Origin: Streptomyces sp. NRRL S-1022
GTDB taxonomy: Bacteria; Actinomycetota; Actinomycetes; Streptomycetales; Streptomycetaceae
Length of the DNA: 64,000 nucleotides
NCBI RefSeq assembly: GCF_000720135.1
Contig: NZ_JOIU01000023.1
Span: 62,001-126,000, forward strand
Direction of reading: 5' to 3'
Shown: positions 34,233 to 45,243 of the stretch, in pieces
Layout: each line of letters opens with the position of its first letter
Numbering within the stretch: position 1 is the first letter of the stretch
Made by a program: the position numbers and the translations under genes
The notes under the pieces: model-generated
Seen by the model: the letters and a program-made list of their open reading frames with translations, nothing else
What the model was told of the DNA's origin: nothing
Database searches by the model: none

Positions 34233-34339
34233 GTTCTCGATCTTCGCCCGGGACGCGCGGGGTTCGTGGGACCGGTGAGGCGGACGTGAGCCCAGTGCAA
34301 CCGCCAGCAGTCAGCGCCGACTGAGAGGAGCGAGGAGCG

Positions 34340-34699
34340 GTGAACGCGTATGCGCCCATCCTCGTACTGGGAGCCCTCGGGGCAGGCTTTGCGATCTTCT
34401 CCGTGGTCATGGCCACGCTGATCGGTCCGAAGCGGTACAACCGCGCCAAGCTCGAAGCCTACGAGTGCGGCATCGAGCCGACCCCCACGCCGGCCGGCGG
34501 CGGGCGCTTCCCCATCAAGTACTACCTGACGGCGATGCTCTTCATCGTCTTCGACATCGAGATCGTCTTCCTCTACCCCTGGGCCGTCACCTTCGACGCC
34601 CTGGGGATCTTCGGGCTCGTGGAGATGCTGCTCTTCGTGCTCACCGTCTTCGTCGCCTACGCGTACGTATGGCGGCGCGGCGGTCTGGAATGGGACTGA
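34340..34699 (+). CDS. nuoA: NADH-quinone oxidoreductase subunit A
   Basis: 119 residues, with three membrane helices (about 3-26, 61-83, 87-110). The loop RYNRAKLEAYECGIEP between helices one and two carries the conserved Cys-containing E-CG segment near the quinone channel. First gene of the 14-gene complex I operon; GTG start with strong upstream GAGGAG. It ends 15 bp before nuoB. Part of the membrane arm, next to the quinone site. Confidence 0.95.
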   Translation: MNAYAPILVLGALGAGFAIFSVVMATLIGPKRYNRAKLEAYECGIEPTPTPAGGGRFPIKYYLTAMLFIVFDIEIVFLYPWAVTFDALGIFGLVEMLLFVLTVFVAYAYVWRRGGLEWD

Positions 34700-34714
34700 G
34701 GGGCCTTTAACGAC

Positions 34715-35269
34715 ATGGGACTCGAAGAAAAGCTGCCGAGCGGCTTCCTGCTGACCACCGTCGAGCAGGCCGCGGGCTGGGTGCGCAAGGCGTCCGTCTT
34801 CCCGGCCACCTTCGGCCTGGCCTGCTGTGCCATCGAGATGATGACCACCGGCGCCGGCCGCTACGACCTCGCCCGCTTCGGCATGGAGGTCTTCCGCGGC
34901 TCGCCGCGCCAGGCCGACCTGATGATCGTCGCCGGCCGGGTCAGCCAGAAGATGGCGCCCGTCCTGAGGCAGGTCTACGACCAGATGCCCAACCCCAAGT
35001 GGGTGATCTCCATGGGGGTGTGCGCCTCCTCCGGCGGCATGTTCAACAACTACGCGATCGTCCAGGGCGTCGACCACATCGTGCCGGTCGACATCTACCT
35101 GCCCGGCTGCCCGCCCCGCCCCGAGATGCTGATGGACGCGATCCTCAAGCTCCACCAGAAGATCCAGTCCTCCAAGCTCGGCGTGAACGCCGAGGAAGCG
35201 GCCCGCGAGGCGGAGGAGGCGGCGCTCAAGGCCCTGCCCACGATCGAGATGAAGGGGCTGCTGCGGTGA
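34715..35269 (+). CDS. nuoB: NADH-quinone oxidoreductase subunit B
   Basis: 184 residues of the peripheral arm subunit carrying terminal iron-sulfur cluster N2. Cysteine ligands are visible as the tandem pair LACCAIEMM (about 37-38), [13 protein letters not shown] (about 102) and PGCPPRPE (about 132). It passes electrons to the quinone. Its TGA overlaps the GTG of nuoC by 4 bp. An Ala/Glu-rich tail follows the conserved core. Confidence 0.95.
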   Translation: MGLEEKLPSGFLLTTVEQAAGWVRKASVFPATFGLACCAIEMMTTGAGRYDLARFGMEVFRGSPRQADLMIVAGRVSQKMAPVLRQVYDQMPNPKWVISMGVCASSGGMFNNYAIVQGVDHIVPVDIYLPGCPPRPEMLMDAILKLHQKIQSSKLGVNAEEAAREAEEAALKALPTIEMKGLLR

Positions 35270-36039
35270 GCGACGCCAACGGCACCCACGGAGGCGACGG
35301 GGTGAACGGCTCCGCGAACGGGGTGAACCCCGAGAAGGACCTCTCCGCCTCCAACCTCCCCGGCCACCGCGGCCGGGGCGGCGAGGAGATCCGCGTCCAG
35401 CGCGGCATGTTCGGCGCCGACAACGGCGGCGACACCTCCGGCTACGGCGGCCTGGTCCGCTCGGTCCGGCTCCCGGGGCCGGCGGCCCGGCCCTACGGCG
35501 GCTGGTTCGACGAGGTCGCCGACGAACTGGAAGGCGCCCTGGAGGAGCAGGGCCTCCTGCCCGGAAACGCCATCGAGAAGACGGTCGTCGACCGCGGCGA
35601 GCTGACCTTCCACATCGAACGCGAGCACCTGCCCCGCGTCGCCCGCACCCTGCGCGACGACCCGGCCCTGCGCTTCGAGCTGTGCACGGGCGTCAGCGGC
35701 GTCCACTACCCGAACGACAAGGGCCGCGAGCTGCACGCCGTCTACCACCTGCGCTCGATCACCCACAACCGGCTGATCCGCCTTGAGGTCAGCGCCCCCG
35801 ACAGCGACCCGCGCATCCCGTCGCTGGTCTCCGTCTACCCGACCAACGACTGGCACGAGCGCGAGACCTACGACTTCTTCGGGATCGTCTTCGACGGTCA
35901 CCCGGCCCTGACCCGGATCATGATGCCCGACGACTGGCAGGGCCACCCGCAGCGCAAGGACTACCCCCTCGGCGGCATCCCCGTCGAGTACAAGGGCGCC
36001 CAGATCCCGGCTCCGGACCAGCGGAGGTCGTACTCGTGA
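35266..36039 (+). CDS. nuoC: NADH-quinone oxidoreductase subunit C
   Basis: 257 residues from the GTG overlapping nuoB. The core (about 85-240) holds [14 protein letters not shown] and the family signature [19 protein letters not shown], with the C-terminal ring motif RKDYPLGG. The first 65 residues are a Gly/Asn-rich, hydrophilic extension not needed in shorter homologues. NuoC pairs with NuoD near the quinone site. Its stop overlaps nuoD by 4 bp. Confidence 0.94.
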   Translation: MSDANGTHGGDGVNGSANGVNPEKDLSASNLPGHRGRGGEEIRVQRGMFGADNGGDTSGYGGLVRSVRLPGPAARPYGGWFDEVADELEGALEEQGLLPGNAIEKTVVDRGELTFHIEREHLPRVARTLRDDPALRFELCTGVSGVHYPNDKGRELHAVYHLRSITHNRLIRLEVSAPDSDPRIPSLVSVYPTNDWHERETYDFFGIVFDGHPALTRIMMPDDWQGHPQRKDYPLGGIPVEYKGAQIPAPDQRRSYS

Positions 36040-37376
36040 GCACGCAGTCAGCATCCGCCGCGTCGGCCGCGTCCGCACGCGAGACCACCGAGGGCACGGT
36101 ATATACGGTCACCGGTGGCGACTGGGACGAGGTCGTCCAGTCCGCGGCCCGCGCCGACGACGAACGCATCGTCGTCAACATGGGTCCGCAGCACCCGTCC
36201 ACCCACGGGGTGCTCCGCCTGATCCTGGAGATCGAGGGCGAGACGGTCACCGAGGCCCGCTGCGGCATCGGCTACCTCCACACCGGCATCGAGAAGAACC
36301 TCGAGTACCGCACGTGGACGCAGGGCACCACCTTCGTCACGCGCATGGACTACCTGACGTCCTTCTTCAACGAGACCGCCTACTGCCTCGCCGTCGAGAA
36401 GCTCCTCGGCATCGAGGACCAGATCACCGAGCGCGCCAAGATCATCCGGGTGCTCCTGATGGAGCTGAACCGGCTCTCCTCGCACCTGGTGTGCATCGCC
36501 ACCGGCGGCATGGAACTGGGCGCCACCACGATCATGATCTACGGATTCCGTGATCGTGAAATGATTCTCGACATCTACGAGCTCATCACGGGCCTGCGCA
36601 TGAACCACGCGTACATCCGGCCCGGCGGACTCGCCCAGGACCTGCCGCCCGGCGCGGTGGACCAGATCCGCGAGTTCGTGAAGAAGATGCAGAAGAACCT
36701 CCCGGAGTACGACAAGCTCGCCACCGGGAACCCCATCTTCAAGGCCCGCATGCAGGACGTCGGCTACCTCGACCTGGCCGGCTGCATGGCCCTCGGTGCG
36801 ACCGGCCCGATCCTGCGCGCCACCGGCCTCCCGCACGACCTGCGCAAGACGCAGCCGTACTGCGACTACGAGACGTACGACTTCGACGTCCCGACCGCCG
36901 ACTCCTGCGACGCCTACGGCCGCTTCCTCATCCGCCTGGAGGAGATGCGCCAGTCCCTCAGGATCGTCGAGCAGTGCCTGGACCGGCTCCAGCCCGGCCC
37001 GGTCATGGTCGCCGACAAGAAGATCGCCTGGCCCGCCCAGCTCGCCCTGGGACCGGACGGGCTCGGCAACTCCCTCGACCACATCAAGAAGATCATGGGC
37101 ACCTCCATGGAGGCCCTGATCCACCACTTCAAGCTGGTCACCGAGGGCTTCCGCGTCCCGCCGGGACAGGCGTACACGGCCGTCGAGTCACCCAAGGGCG
37201 AACTCGGGGTGCATGCCGTCTCCGACGGCGGCACCCGCCCCTACCGGGTCCACTTCCGCGACCCGTCCTTCACCAACCTGCAGGCCATGGCGGCGATGTG
37301 CGAGGGCGGCCAGGTCGCCGACGTCATCGTCGCCGTCGCGTCCATCGACCCCGTGATGGGAGGCGTCGACCGGTGA
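36036..37376 (+). CDS. nuoD: NADH-quinone oxidoreductase subunit D
   Basis: 446 residues, homologous to the large subunit of [NiFe] hydrogenases but without the metal site. It forms the quinone pocket: [13 protein letters not shown] (about 49-61) carries the His that contacts the quinone, and the partner Tyr lies in the following region. The N-terminal 40 residues are an Ala/Ser/Thr-rich extension. A short run of A/T-ending codons (36538-36573) contrasts with the otherwise GC-ending codons. Overlaps nuoE by 4 bp. Confidence 0.95.
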   Translation: MSTQSASAASAASARETTEGTVYTVTGGDWDEVVQSAARADDERIVVNMGPQHPSTHGVLRLILEIEGETVTEARCGIGYLHTGIEKNLEYRTWTQGTTFVTRMDYLTSFFNETAYCLAVEKLLGIEDQITERAKIIRVLLMELNRLSSHLVCIATGGMELGATTIMIYGFRDREMILDIYELITGLRMNHAYIRPGGLAQDLPPGAVDQIREFVKKMQKNLPEYDKLATGNPIFKARMQDVGYLDLAGCMALGATGPILRATGLPHDLRKTQPYCDYETYDFDVPTADSCDAYGRFLIRLEEMRQSLRIVEQCLDRLQPGPVMVADKKIAWPAQLALGPDGLGNSLDHIKKIMGTSMEALIHHFKLVTEGFRVPPGQAYTAVESPKGELGVHAVSDGGTRPYRVHFRDPSFTNLQAMAAMCEGGQVADVIVAVASIDPVMGGVDR

Positions 37377-38239
37377 CCACCTCTTCTTCGGAGCGGGGCG
37401 TCAGCCTGGGCATGCCCGAACTGCCCGCGCCCGCCTACCCGGACGACGTCAGGGCCCGCCTGGAGACGGACGCGCGCGAGATCATCGCGCGCTACCCCGA
37501 CTCGCGGTCCGCCCTGCTGCCGCTCCTCCACCTCGTGCAGTCGGAGGAGGGCCACGTCACGCGCACCGGCATGCAGTTCTGCGCGGACATGCTGGGCCTG
37601 ACCACAGCCGAGGTCACCGCCGTCGCCACCTTCTACACGATGTACCGGCGCCGGCCCTCCGGCGACTACCAGGTCGGCGTGTGCACCAACACGCTGTGCG
37701 CGGTGATGGGCGGCGACGCGATCTTCGAGGCCCTCCAGGAACACCTGGGCCTCGGCAACGGCGAGACCACCGACGACGGCAAGGTCACCCTGGAGCACAT
37801 CGAGTGCAACGCGGCCTGCGACTTCGCGCCGGTGGTCATGGTCAACTGGGAGTTCTTCGACAACCAGACCCCGGCGAGCGCCAAGCGCCTGGTCGACGAA
37901 CTGCGCGCGGGGCGCCCCGCACAGCCCACGCGAGGGGCGCGGCTGTGCACCTTCAAGGAGACCGCGCGGATCCTGGCCGGCTTCCCCGACGAGCGGCCCG
38001 GGGCCGTCGAGGAGGGCGGCAGTGCGGGACCCGCGTCGCTGGTGGGCCTTCGCCTGGCAAGGGGAGAGGCCGCATCCGCACGCGTGGTCCATCCGCGCGG
38101 AGGTCCGCAGGGGGAACCGCAGGACAGGGTGCACGAGCCGTCGCCGGCCGAGCACCTCAGTTCCCATGACGCGCCGCAGGAGACATCGGCCTCCGACCCG
38201 GCCCACCCGGCAGGGCCTACCGCCGAGGAGGGGGAGTGA
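37373..38239 (+). CDS. nuoE: NADH-quinone oxidoreductase subunit E
   Basis: 288 residues. The thioredoxin-like [2Fe-2S] domain (about 20-190) has ligand pairs CTNTLC (C-x4-C, about 103-108) and CNAAC (C-x3-C, about 144-148), binding cluster N1a beside FMN in NuoF. The last 90 residues are a Pro/Glu/Ala-rich, probably disordered extension, longer than in most bacteria (usual length 160-200). Its TGA overlaps the nuoF start. Confidence 0.94.
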   Translation: MTTSSSERGVSLGMPELPAPAYPDDVRARLETDAREIIARYPDSRSALLPLLHLVQSEEGHVTRTGMQFCADMLGLTTAEVTAVATFYTMYRRRPSGDYQVGVCTNTLCAVMGGDAIFEALQEHLGLGNGETTDDGKVTLEHIECNAACDFAPVVMVNWEFFDNQTPASAKRLVDELRAGRPAQPTRGARLCTFKETARILAGFPDERPGAVEEGGSAGPASLVGLRLARGEAASARVVHPRGGPQGEPQDRVHEPSPAEHLSSHDAPQETSASDPAHPAGPTAEEGE

Positions 38240-39585
38240 TGACCGTGGCATCCGAGCTGAAGGACATGAGCCCCGAGAAGCTGCTCGCACCCGTGCTGTC
38301 GGCCTTCTGGGACGAGGACCGGTCCTGGTCGCTGGACGTCTACCGGAGGCACGAGGGATACGAGGGGCTCCGCAAGGCCCTCGCCATGTCGCCGGACGAC
38401 CTGATCGCGTACGTCAAGGAGTCCGGGCTGCGAGGCCGCGGCGGCGCGGGATTCCCGACCGGAATGAAGTGGCAGTTCATTCCTCAGGGTGATGGGAAAC
38501 CGCACTATCTAGTTGTCAACGCCGACGAGTCGGAGCCGGGCACCTGCAAGGACATCCCGCTCCTCTTCGCGAACCCGCACAGCCTCATCGAGGGCATTGT
38601 GATCGCGTGCTATGCCATCAGGTCGTCGCATGCCTTCATCTATCTGCGTGGTGAAGTCGTCCCTGTGCTGCGGCGGCTGCACGAGGCCGTGCGCGAGGCC
38701 TACGCGGCGGGCTACCTCGGCGAGAACATCCTGGGCAGCGGACTCGACCTCCAGCTCACCGTGCACGCGGGTGCGGGCGCGTACATCTGCGGTGAGGAGA
38801 CCGCACTGCTCGACTCGCTCGAAGGCCGCCGTGGTCAACCGCGGCTCCGTCCCCCCTTCCCTGCGGTGGAAGGCCTCTACGCCTGTCCGACTGTGGTGAA
38901 TAACGTCGAGTCGATCGCGTCAGTTCCCGCCATCCTGAAAAACGGGAAAGAATGGTTCAGGTCGATGGGCAGCGAGAAGTCCCCGGGCTTCACGCTCTAC
39001 TCGCTCAGCGGCCACGTCGCGAGCCCCGGCCAGTACGAGGCCCCGCTCGGCATCACCCTGCGCCAGCTCCTCGACATGAGCGGCGGCATGCGGCCGGGCC
39101 ACCGCCTGAAGTTCTGGACACCGGGCGGCTCCTCGACGCCGATGTTCACCGACGAGCACCTCGACGTCCCCCTGGACTACGAGGGCGTCGGCGCCGCCGG
39201 CTCCATGCTCGGCACCAAGGCGCTGCAGTGCTTCGACGAGACGACCTGCGTGGTGCGGGCCGTGACCCGCTGGACCGAGTTCTACGCCCACGAGTCCTGC
39301 GGCAAGTGCACGCCCTGCCGCGAAGGAACGTACTGGCTGGTGCAGCTGCTGCGGGACATCGAGGCCGGCAAGGGCGTCATGTCCGACCTCGACAAGCTCG
39401 CCGACATCGCCGACAACATCAACGGCAAGTCCTTCTGCGCCCTCGGTGACGGTGCAGCATCACCGATCTTCTCCTCGCTGAAGTACTTCCGTGAGGAGTA
39501 CGAGCAGCACATCACCGGCCGGGGCTGCCCCTTCGACCCGGCCAAGTCGACGGCCTGGGCGGACCGCCCGGAGGTGAACGCATGA
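38239..39585 (+). CDS. nuoF: NADH-quinone oxidoreductase subunit F
   Basis: 448 residues from the ATG at 38239; the GTG one codon earlier is also possible. It binds NADH and FMN and cluster N3. The FMN/NADH glycine loop is [16 protein letters not shown] (about 65-80), the second loop [13 protein letters not shown] near 178, and the N3 ligands [10 protein letters not shown] near 355. Codon third positions change strikingly inside the gene: in 38461-38526, 38593-38670 and 38881-38960, A/T-ending codons including CTA are frequent, unlike the flanks. Overlaps nuoG by 4 bp. Confidence 0.95.
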   Translation: MTVASELKDMSPEKLLAPVLSAFWDEDRSWSLDVYRRHEGYEGLRKALAMSPDDLIAYVKESGLRGRGGAGFPTGMKWQFIPQGDGKPHYLVVNADESEPGTCKDIPLLFANPHSLIEGIVIACYAIRSSHAFIYLRGEVVPVLRRLHEAVREAYAAGYLGENILGSGLDLQLTVHAGAGAYICGEETALLDSLEGRRGQPRLRPPFPAVEGLYACPTVVNNVESIASVPAILKNGKEWFRSMGSEKSPGFTLYSLSGHVASPGQYEAPLGITLRQLLDMSGGMRPGHRLKFWTPGGSSTPMFTDEHLDVPLDYEGVGAAGSMLGTKALQCFDETTCVVRAVTRWTEFYAHESCGKCTPCREGTYWLVQLLRDIEAGKGVMSDLDKLADIADNINGKSFCALGDGAASPIFSSLKYFREEYEQHITGRGCPFDPAKSTAWADRPEVNA

Positions 39586-42086
39586 CCGTGACCACCAACG
39601 CTCCCGCGGGTGGCGGAGAGGCGGCGGTCCCGCCGGAGGACCTCGTCACGCTGACGATCGACGGCATCGAGATCAGCGTGCCCAAGGGCACCCTGGTCAT
39701 CCGGGCCGCCGAGCAGCTCGGCATCGAGATCCCCCGGTTCTGCGACCACCCCCTCCTGGACCCGGCCGGCGCCTGCCGCCAGTGCATCGTCGAGGTCGAG
39801 GGCCAGCGCAAGCCGATGGCGTCCTGCACGATCACCTGCACCGACGGGATGGTGGTGAAGACCCACCTGACCTCACCGGTCGCCGAGAAGGCCCAGCACG
39901 GCGTGATGGAGCTGCTGCTCATCAACCACCCGCTGGACTGCCCGGTCTGCGACAAGGGCGGCGAGTGCCCGCTGCAGAACCAGGCGATGTCGCACGGCAA
40001 CGCCGAGTCCCGCTTCGACGGCAAGAAGCGGACCTACGAGAAGCCCGTACCGATCTCCACCCAGGTGCTGCTCGACCGCGAGCGGTGCGTGCTGTGCGCC
40101 CGCTGCACCCGCTTCTCCAACCAGATCGCGGGCGACCCGATGATCGAACTGGTCGAGCGGGGCGCGCTCCAGCAGGTCGGCACCGGCGAGGGCGACCCGT
40201 TCGAGTCCTACTTCTCCGGCAACACCATCCAGATCTGCCCGGTCGGCGCGCTCACCTCCGCCGCCTACCGGTTCCGCTCCCGCCCCTTCGACCTCGTCTC
40301 CTCGCCGTCGGTCTGCGAGCACTGCGCCGGCGGCTGCGCCACCCGCACCGACCACCGGCGCGGCAAGGTCATGCGGCGCCTCGCCGCCAACGACCCCGAG
40401 GTCAACGAGGAGTGGATCTGCGACAAGGGACGCTTCGCGTTCCGGTACGCGCAGCAGAGGGACCGCCTCGACACCCCGCTGGTGCGCAGCGCCGACGGCG
40501 TGCTGGAACCCGCCTCCTGGCCCGAGGCACTGGAGGCGGCGGCGCGCGGCCTGACCGCCGCCCGTTCCCGGGCCGGCGTCCTCATCGGGGGCCGGCTGAC
40601 CGTGGAGGACGCCTACGCGTACAGCAAGTTCGCGCGCGTGGCACTCGACACCAACGACATCGACTTCCGCGCGCGCCTGCACAGCGGTGAGGAGGCCGAC
40701 TTCCTGGCCGCGCAGGTCGCCGGCCGCGGCCGTGACCTCGACGGTACGGGCGTCACGTACACGTCCCTGGAGAAGGCACCCGCCGTACTGCTGGCCGGCT
40801 TCGAGTCGGAGGAGGAGGCACCCGGCGTCTTCCTGCGGCTGCGCAAGGCCTGGCGCAAGCACAAGCAGCAGGTGTTCGCGCTGGCCACACACGCCACCCG
40901 GGGTCTGGAGAAGGCCGGCGGCACGCTGCTGCCGGCCGCACCGGGCACCGAGACGGAGTGGCTGGACGCCCTCGCCGCCGGCGTCGGTCTGGAGGAGCCC
41001 GGCACGCGTGCCGCCGAGGCCCTGCGCACCGAGGGCGCCGTCATCGTCGTAGGGGAGCGGCTCGCCGGGGTCGCGGGCGGTCTCACCGCCGCCCTGCGCG
41101 CCGCCACCGCGACCGGCGCCGAACTGGTGTGGATCCCGCGCCGGGCCGGTGAGCGCGGTGCCGTCGAGGCGGGCGCGCTGCCCTCGCTGCTGCCGGGCGG
41201 CCGCCCGGCGACCGACCCGCGCGCGCGGGAGGAGGTCGCCGCCGTCTGGGGGCTCGCCGAACTCCCGCCGCGCTACGGCCGGGACACCCACCAGATCATC
41301 GACGCCGCCGCCAACGGCGAACTGTCCGCGCTGGTGGTCGCCGGGGTGGAGGTCGCCGACCTGCCCGACCCGGCACACGCGCGTGAGGCGCTGCACGGCG
41401 TCGGCTTCCTGGTCTCGCTGGAGCTGCGGCCCAGCGAGGTCACCGAGCACGCCGATGTCGTCCTGCCGGTCGCCGCGGTGGTCGAGAAGGCGGGCACCTT
41501 CCTCAACTGGGAAGGCCGCGTGCGCTTCTTCGAGACCGCGCTCAAGCCCGACCAGATGACCCGCCGGCTCGCGCCGACCGACACGCGCGTGCTGCAGATG
41601 CTCGCCGACGCCATGGACGTCCACCTGGGCCTGCCGGATCTGCGCACCACGCGCGCGGAGATCGACCGGCTCGGCCCCTGGGACGGCCCCCGCGCCGGCG
41701 GCCCCATGGAGTCCGCGGGCGTGCTGCCCCGTCCGGCCGTCGGCGAGGCCGTACTCGCCGGACACCGGCTGCTGCTCGACCAGGGCGTCCTCCAGGAGGG
41801 CGACGAGGCGCTCGCCGGCACCCGGCACGCCGCACGCGCGCGCGTGTCCGCCGCGACCGCCGCCGAGGCGGGCGTCGCGGACGGCGCACCCCTGGCCGTC
41901 ACCGGCCCCGCCGGCACGGTCGAACTGCCCATCCAGATCACCGACATGCCCGACCGGGTGGTCTGGCTCCCGTTGAACTCCACCGGTTCCGGCGTCGCCT
42001 CCGACACCGGGGCGCGGCCCGGTTCCCTCGTCCGTATCGGCCCGGCGGCTGCCGCCGGAGAGGCCCCCAAGGAGGTGGAGGCATGA
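39582..42086 (+). CDS. nuoG: NADH-quinone oxidoreductase subunit G
   Basis: 834 residues, the large iron-sulfur subunit. N-terminal [2Fe-2S] ligands are in [15 protein letters not shown], the His-coordinated N5 cluster in [15 protein letters not shown]4 in [10 protein letters not shown], and the molybdopterin-type fold starts near [17 protein letters not shown] (about 245). The C-terminal half is a molybdopterin-oxidoreductase-like domain without cofactor. Overlaps nuoF and nuoH by 4 bp each. Confidence 0.95.
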   Translation: MTVTTNAPAGGGEAAVPPEDLVTLTIDGIEISVPKGTLVIRAAEQLGIEIPRFCDHPLLDPAGACRQCIVEVEGQRKPMASCTITCTDGMVVKTHLTSPVAEKAQHGVMELLLINHPLDCPVCDKGGECPLQNQAMSHGNAESRFDGKKRTYEKPVPISTQVLLDRERCVLCARCTRFSNQIAGDPMIELVERGALQQVGTGEGDPFESYFSGNTIQICPVGALTSAAYRFRSRPFDLVSSPSVCEHCAGGCATRTDHRRGKVMRRLAANDPEVNEEWICDKGRFAFRYAQQRDRLDTPLVRSADGVLEPASWPEALEAAARGLTAARSRAGVLIGGRLTVEDAYAYSKFARVALDTNDIDFRARLHSGEEADFLAAQVAGRGRDLDGTGVTYTSLEKAPAVLLAGFESEEEAPGVFLRLRKAWRKHKQQVFALATHATRGLEKAGGTLLPAAPGTETEWLDALAAGVGLEEPGTRAAEALRTEGAVIVVGERLAGVAGGLTAALRAATATGAELVWIPRRAGERGAVEAGALPSLLPGGRPATDPRAREEVAAVWGLAELPPRYGRDTHQIIDAAANGELSALVVAGVEVADLPDPAHAREALHGVGFLVSLELRPSEVTEHADVVLPVAAVVEKAGTFLNWEGRVRFFETALKPDQMTRRLAPTDTRVLQMLADAMDVHLGLPDLRTTRAEIDRLGPWDGPRAGGPMESAGVLPRPAVGEAVLAGHRLLLDQGVLQEGDEALAGTRHAARARVSAATAAEAGVADGAPLAVTGPAGTVELPIQITDMPDRVVWLPLNSTGSGVASDTGARPGSLVRIGPAAAAGEAPKEVEA

Positions 42087-43447
42087 GCCCGTACCTCGCC
42101 GCTGAAGACCTCTCGATGTTCGGCCGCGACCCCTGGTGGCTGGTCGTCGTCAAGGCGGTGTTCTGCTTCGCCTTCCTGATGGTGACCGTGCTGTTCTCCA
42201 TCGTCTGGGAGCGCAAGGTCGTCGCCTGGATGCAGCTGCGCATCGGCCCCAACCGGCACGGCCCCTGGGGCATGCTCCAGTCCCTCGCCGACGGCGTGAA
42301 ACTGATGCTCAAGGAAGACCTCATCGTCAAACGCGCGGACAAGGTGGTCTACGTCCTCGCGCCGATCGTCGCGGCCATCCCGGCCTTCATGGCGATCGCG
42401 GTGATCCCCTTCGGGCCGGCCGGCAACGAGATCTCGATCTTCGGTCACCGCACCGCGATGCAGCTCACCGACCTGCCGATCGCGATGCTCTACATCCTCG
42501 CGGTCGCCTCGGTCGGCATCTACGGCATCGTCCTCGCCGGCTGGAGCTCCGGATCCACCTATCCGCTCCTCGGCGGCCTGCGCTCCTGCGCGCAGATGAT
42601 CTCGTACGAGATCGCCATGGGCGCCGCGTTCGCCTCCGTGTTCCTCTACTCGGGGTCGATGTCGACGTCCACGATCGTCGAGCAGCAGCACGACCGCTGG
42701 TACATCCTGCTGCTGCCGGTCTCCTTCATCCTGTACATCGTCACGATGGTCGGCGAGACAAACCGCGCCCCCTTCGACATGCCGGAGTCCGAGGGCGACC
42801 TGGTCGGCGGCTTCAACACCGAGTACTCCTCGATCAAGTTCGCGATGTTCATGCTCGCCGAGTACGTGAACATGGTGACCGTCTCGGCCGTCTCCACCAC
42901 CCTGTTCCTCGGCGGCTGGCGCGCGCCCTGGCCGGTCAGCAGCTTCTGGGAGGGCGCGAACCACGGCTGGTGGCCGCTGCTCTGGTTCGTCATCAAGGTG
43001 CAGCTGCTGCTGTTCTTCTTCATCTGGCTGCGCGGCACGCTCCCGCGGGTCCGCTACGACCAGCTGATGAAGCTCGGCTGGAAGGTCCTCATCCCGGTCT
43101 CGGTGACCTGGCTGATGCTGGTCGCGACCGTCCGCGCGCTGCGCAACGAGAACTACGACTTCGCCGACATCGCGCTCTACGTCGGCGGCGGTGTCCTCGC
43201 CCTGCTGCTGATCTCCTTCGTCGCCGACATGTTCCGCGACAAGGGGAGGACCGCCGAGCAGCCCGCCGGCCCGGAGCCGGCCTTCGACCCGATGGCGGGC
43301 GGGTTCCCCGTACCACCGCTGCCCGGACAGCAGCTGCCGCCGGTGCCCAGGCGCCGCTCCAGCCGGGAGCGGGAGCTGATTGTCAGTGGTGGGCCGGACA
43401 CTGTCAGTGACGGATCTTCGGATGGAAAGGAGGCGTCCGATGGCTGA
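42083..43447 (+). CDS. nuoH: NADH-quinone oxidoreductase subunit H
   Basis: 454 residues with about eight membrane helices. The quinone-entry loops are conserved: [24 protein letters not shown] (about 35-57) and [26 protein letters not shown] (about 222-247). The last 80 residues (Pro/Arg/Gly-rich, [16 protein letters not shown]) are a cytoplasmic tail beyond the normal 330-residue core. Its 3' end overlaps nuoI by 8 bp. Confidence 0.95.
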   Translation: MSPYLAAEDLSMFGRDPWWLVVVKAVFCFAFLMVTVLFSIVWERKVVAWMQLRIGPNRHGPWGMLQSLADGVKLMLKEDLIVKRADKVVYVLAPIVAAIPAFMAIAVIPFGPAGNEISIFGHRTAMQLTDLPIAMLYILAVASVGIYGIVLAGWSSGSTYPLLGGLRSCAQMISYEIAMGAAFASVFLYSGSMSTSTIVEQQHDRWYILLLPVSFILYIVTMVGETNRAPFDMPESEGDLVGGFNTEYSSIKFAMFMLAEYVNMVTVSAVSTTLFLGGWRAPWPVSSFWEGANHGWWPLLWFVIKVQLLLFFFIWLRGTLPRVRYDQLMKLGWKVLIPVSVTWLMLVATVRALRNENYDFADIALYVGGGVLALLLISFVADMFRDKGRTAEQPAGPEPAFDPMAGGFPVPPLPGQQLPPVPRRRSSRERELIVSGGPDTVSDGSSDGKEASDG

Positions 43448-44087
43448 GGAGCCTCAGGAGACCGGGCAGCCCAAGCCCGGCTTCCAGAACCCCGTGGCCG
43501 GCTTCGGCGTGACCTTCAAGGCCATGTTCAAGAAGCGGCTGACCGAGCAGTACCCGGAGCAGAAGAAGACCACGGCTCCGCGGTTCCACGGACGGCACCA
43601 GCTCAACCGCCATCCGGACGGCCTGGAGAAGTGCGTCGGCTGCGAGCTGTGCGCCTGGGCCTGCCCCGCCGACGCCATCTACGTGGAGGGCGCCGACAAC
43701 ACCGACGAGGAACGCTACTCGCCGGGCGAGCGGTACGGCCGCGTCTACCAGATCAACTACGCCCGCTGCATCCTGTGCGGCCTGTGCATCGAAGCGTGCC
43801 CCACACGCGCGTTGACGATGACCAACGAGTTCGAGCTGGCCGACTCTAGCCGCGCCAACCTCATCTACACCAAGGAGCAGCTGCTCGCCGGTCTCGAAGA
43901 GGGCATGGTCGACACACCGCACGCGATCTTCCCGGGGACGGACGAGCAGGACTACTACCGCGGCCTGGTCACGCAGGCCGCGCCCGGCACCGTCCGCCAG
44001 ACCGCCGTCTCCAAGGGAGAGGTCCCGCAGGAGGCCGCGTCCACGTTCGGCGAGGACGAGCCGGCCTCCGGGAAGGTGATCGGCTGA
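43440..44087 (+). CDS. nuoI: NADH-quinone oxidoreductase subunit I
   Basis: 215 residues carrying clusters N6a and N6b in two ferredoxin motifs, [12 protein letters not shown] (about 62-73) and [12 protein letters not shown] (about 108-119). The start was chosen at ATG 43440, which has GGAAAGGAGG just upstream. The amphipathic N-terminus ([21 protein letters not shown]) sits on the membrane surface. The tail after residue 150 is charged and Gly/Glu-rich. Stop and nuoJ start share one base. Confidence 0.95.
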   Translation: MAEEPQETGQPKPGFQNPVAGFGVTFKAMFKKRLTEQYPEQKKTTAPRFHGRHQLNRHPDGLEKCVGCELCAWACPADAIYVEGADNTDEERYSPGERYGRVYQINYARCILCGLCIEACPTRALTMTNEFELADSSRANLIYTKEQLLAGLEEGMVDTPHAIFPGTDEQDYYRGLVTQAAPGTVRQTAVSKGEVPQEAASTFGEDEPASGKVIG

Positions 44088-44932
44088 TGAGCGCGCAGCA
44101 CCTCGCCGCCTACACCACCTCCACCGGTGAGGCCTTCCAGTTCTGGGCCCTCGGCACGATCGCGGTGCTCGGTGCCCTGTGCACCGTCTTCATGAAGAAG
44201 ACCGTGCACAGCGCGCTCTGCCTCGCCGGCACCATGATCGTCCTGGCGGTGTTCTACCTCGCCAACGGCGCCTACTTCCTCGGGATCGTGCAGATCGTCG
44301 TCTACACCGGCGCGATCATGATGCTGTTCCTGTTCGTGGTGATGCTCGTCGGCGTCACCGCCGCGGACTCCCTGAAGGAGACCATCAAGGGCCAGCGCTG
44401 GCTGGCCCTCCTGTGCGGCGTCGGCTTCGGTGTCCTGCTGTTCGCCGGCATCGGCAACGCCTCCCTGAAGCAGTTCGACGGCACCGGCCAGGCGAACGCG
44501 AACGGCAACGTGGAGGGCCTCGCCACCCTCATCTTCACCAAGTACGTCTTCGCCTTCGAAATCACCGGCGCGCTGCTCATCACGGCCGCCGTCGGCGCCA
44601 TGGTGCTCACCCACCGGGAGCGCACCGAGCGGGTCAAAACCCAGCGCGAGCTGTCCGAACAACGCATCCGCGAGGGCGCGCACATCCCGCCGCTGCCCGC
44701 CCCCGGTGTCTACGCCCGGCACAACGCCGTGGACATCGCGGGCCTGCTGCCCGACGGCACCCCGTCCGAGCTGACCGTCAGCAAGACGCTGCGCGAACGC
44801 GGCCAGATCCGTGACGTGTCCGCGGAGGCGCTCAACGACCTGCGAGCGCTGGAGCAGCGCGCGCAGGAGCGCCTGGAGCGCAGGGCGATCGAGCCGGAGA
44901 CGTTCAAGCGGCCCGAGGAGGCGTCGAAGTGA
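44087..44932 (+). CDS. nuoJ: NADH-quinone oxidoreductase subunit J
   Basis: 281 residues, five membrane helices in the first 185, including the conserved [21 protein letters not shown] helix (about 67-87), part of the membrane-arm proton path. The last 90 residues are a hydrophilic Arg/Glu-rich extension ([13 protein letters not shown]), absent from shorter homologues of about 165-185 residues. Overlaps nuoK by 4 bp. Confidence 0.94.
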   Translation: MSAQHLAAYTTSTGEAFQFWALGTIAVLGALCTVFMKKTVHSALCLAGTMIVLAVFYLANGAYFLGIVQIVVYTGAIMMLFLFVVMLVGVTAADSLKETIKGQRWLALLCGVGFGVLLFAGIGNASLKQFDGTGQANANGNVEGLATLIFTKYVFAFEITGALLITAAVGAMVLTHRERTERVKTQRELSEQRIREGAHIPPLPAPGVYARHNAVDIAGLLPDGTPSELTVSKTLRERGQIRDVSAEALNDLRALEQRAQERLERRAIEPETFKRPEEASK

Positions 44933-45228
44933 ACCCGGTCAACTACCTCTACCTCGCCGCCCTGTTGTTCACGATCGGTGCGACCGGCGTACTGATCCGG
45001 CGCAACGCCATCGTGGTCTTCATGTGCATCGAGCTGATGCTGAACGCCTGCAACCTCGCGTTCGTCACCTTCTCCCGGATGCACGGCAACCTCGACGGCC
45101 AGATCATCGCGTTCTTCACGATGGTCGTCGCCGCCGCGGAGGTCGTGGTGGGCCTCGCGATCATCGTGTCGCTGTTCCGTACCCGCCACTCGGCCTCGGT
45201 CGACGACGCCAGCCTGATGAAGCTGTAA
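44929..45228 (+). CDS. nuoK: NADH-quinone oxidoreductase subunit K
   Basis: 99 residues, three membrane helices, with the membrane-embedded glutamates of the proton path in [13 protein letters not shown] (about 35) and [11 protein letters not shown] (about 70). Normal length for the family. GTG start overlapping nuoJ by 4 bp; 15 bp to nuoL. Confidence 0.95.
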   Translation: MNPVNYLYLAALLFTIGATGVLIRRNAIVVFMCIELMLNACNLAFVTFSRMHGNLDGQIIAFFTMVVAAAEVVVGLAIIVSLFRTRHSASVDDASLMKL

Positions 45229-45243
45229 GGGGTCGGAAGAATC

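Larger units (their letters stand above)
33596..34339. other. 744-bp divergent regulatory region between the NlpC/P60 and nuo genes
   Basis: No gene is called here. The stretch is unusually AT-rich for the window and rich in GATC-containing motifs. It holds a 24-bp palindrome (33725-33748), an everted CACAA/TTGTG pair (34145-34157), the likely nuo -10 (34194-34199), a Rex-type operator (34215-34232) and the nuoA ribosome-binding site (GAGGAGCGAGGAG before 34340). Part of it could encode a small RNA; I cannot tell. Confidence 0.6.
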
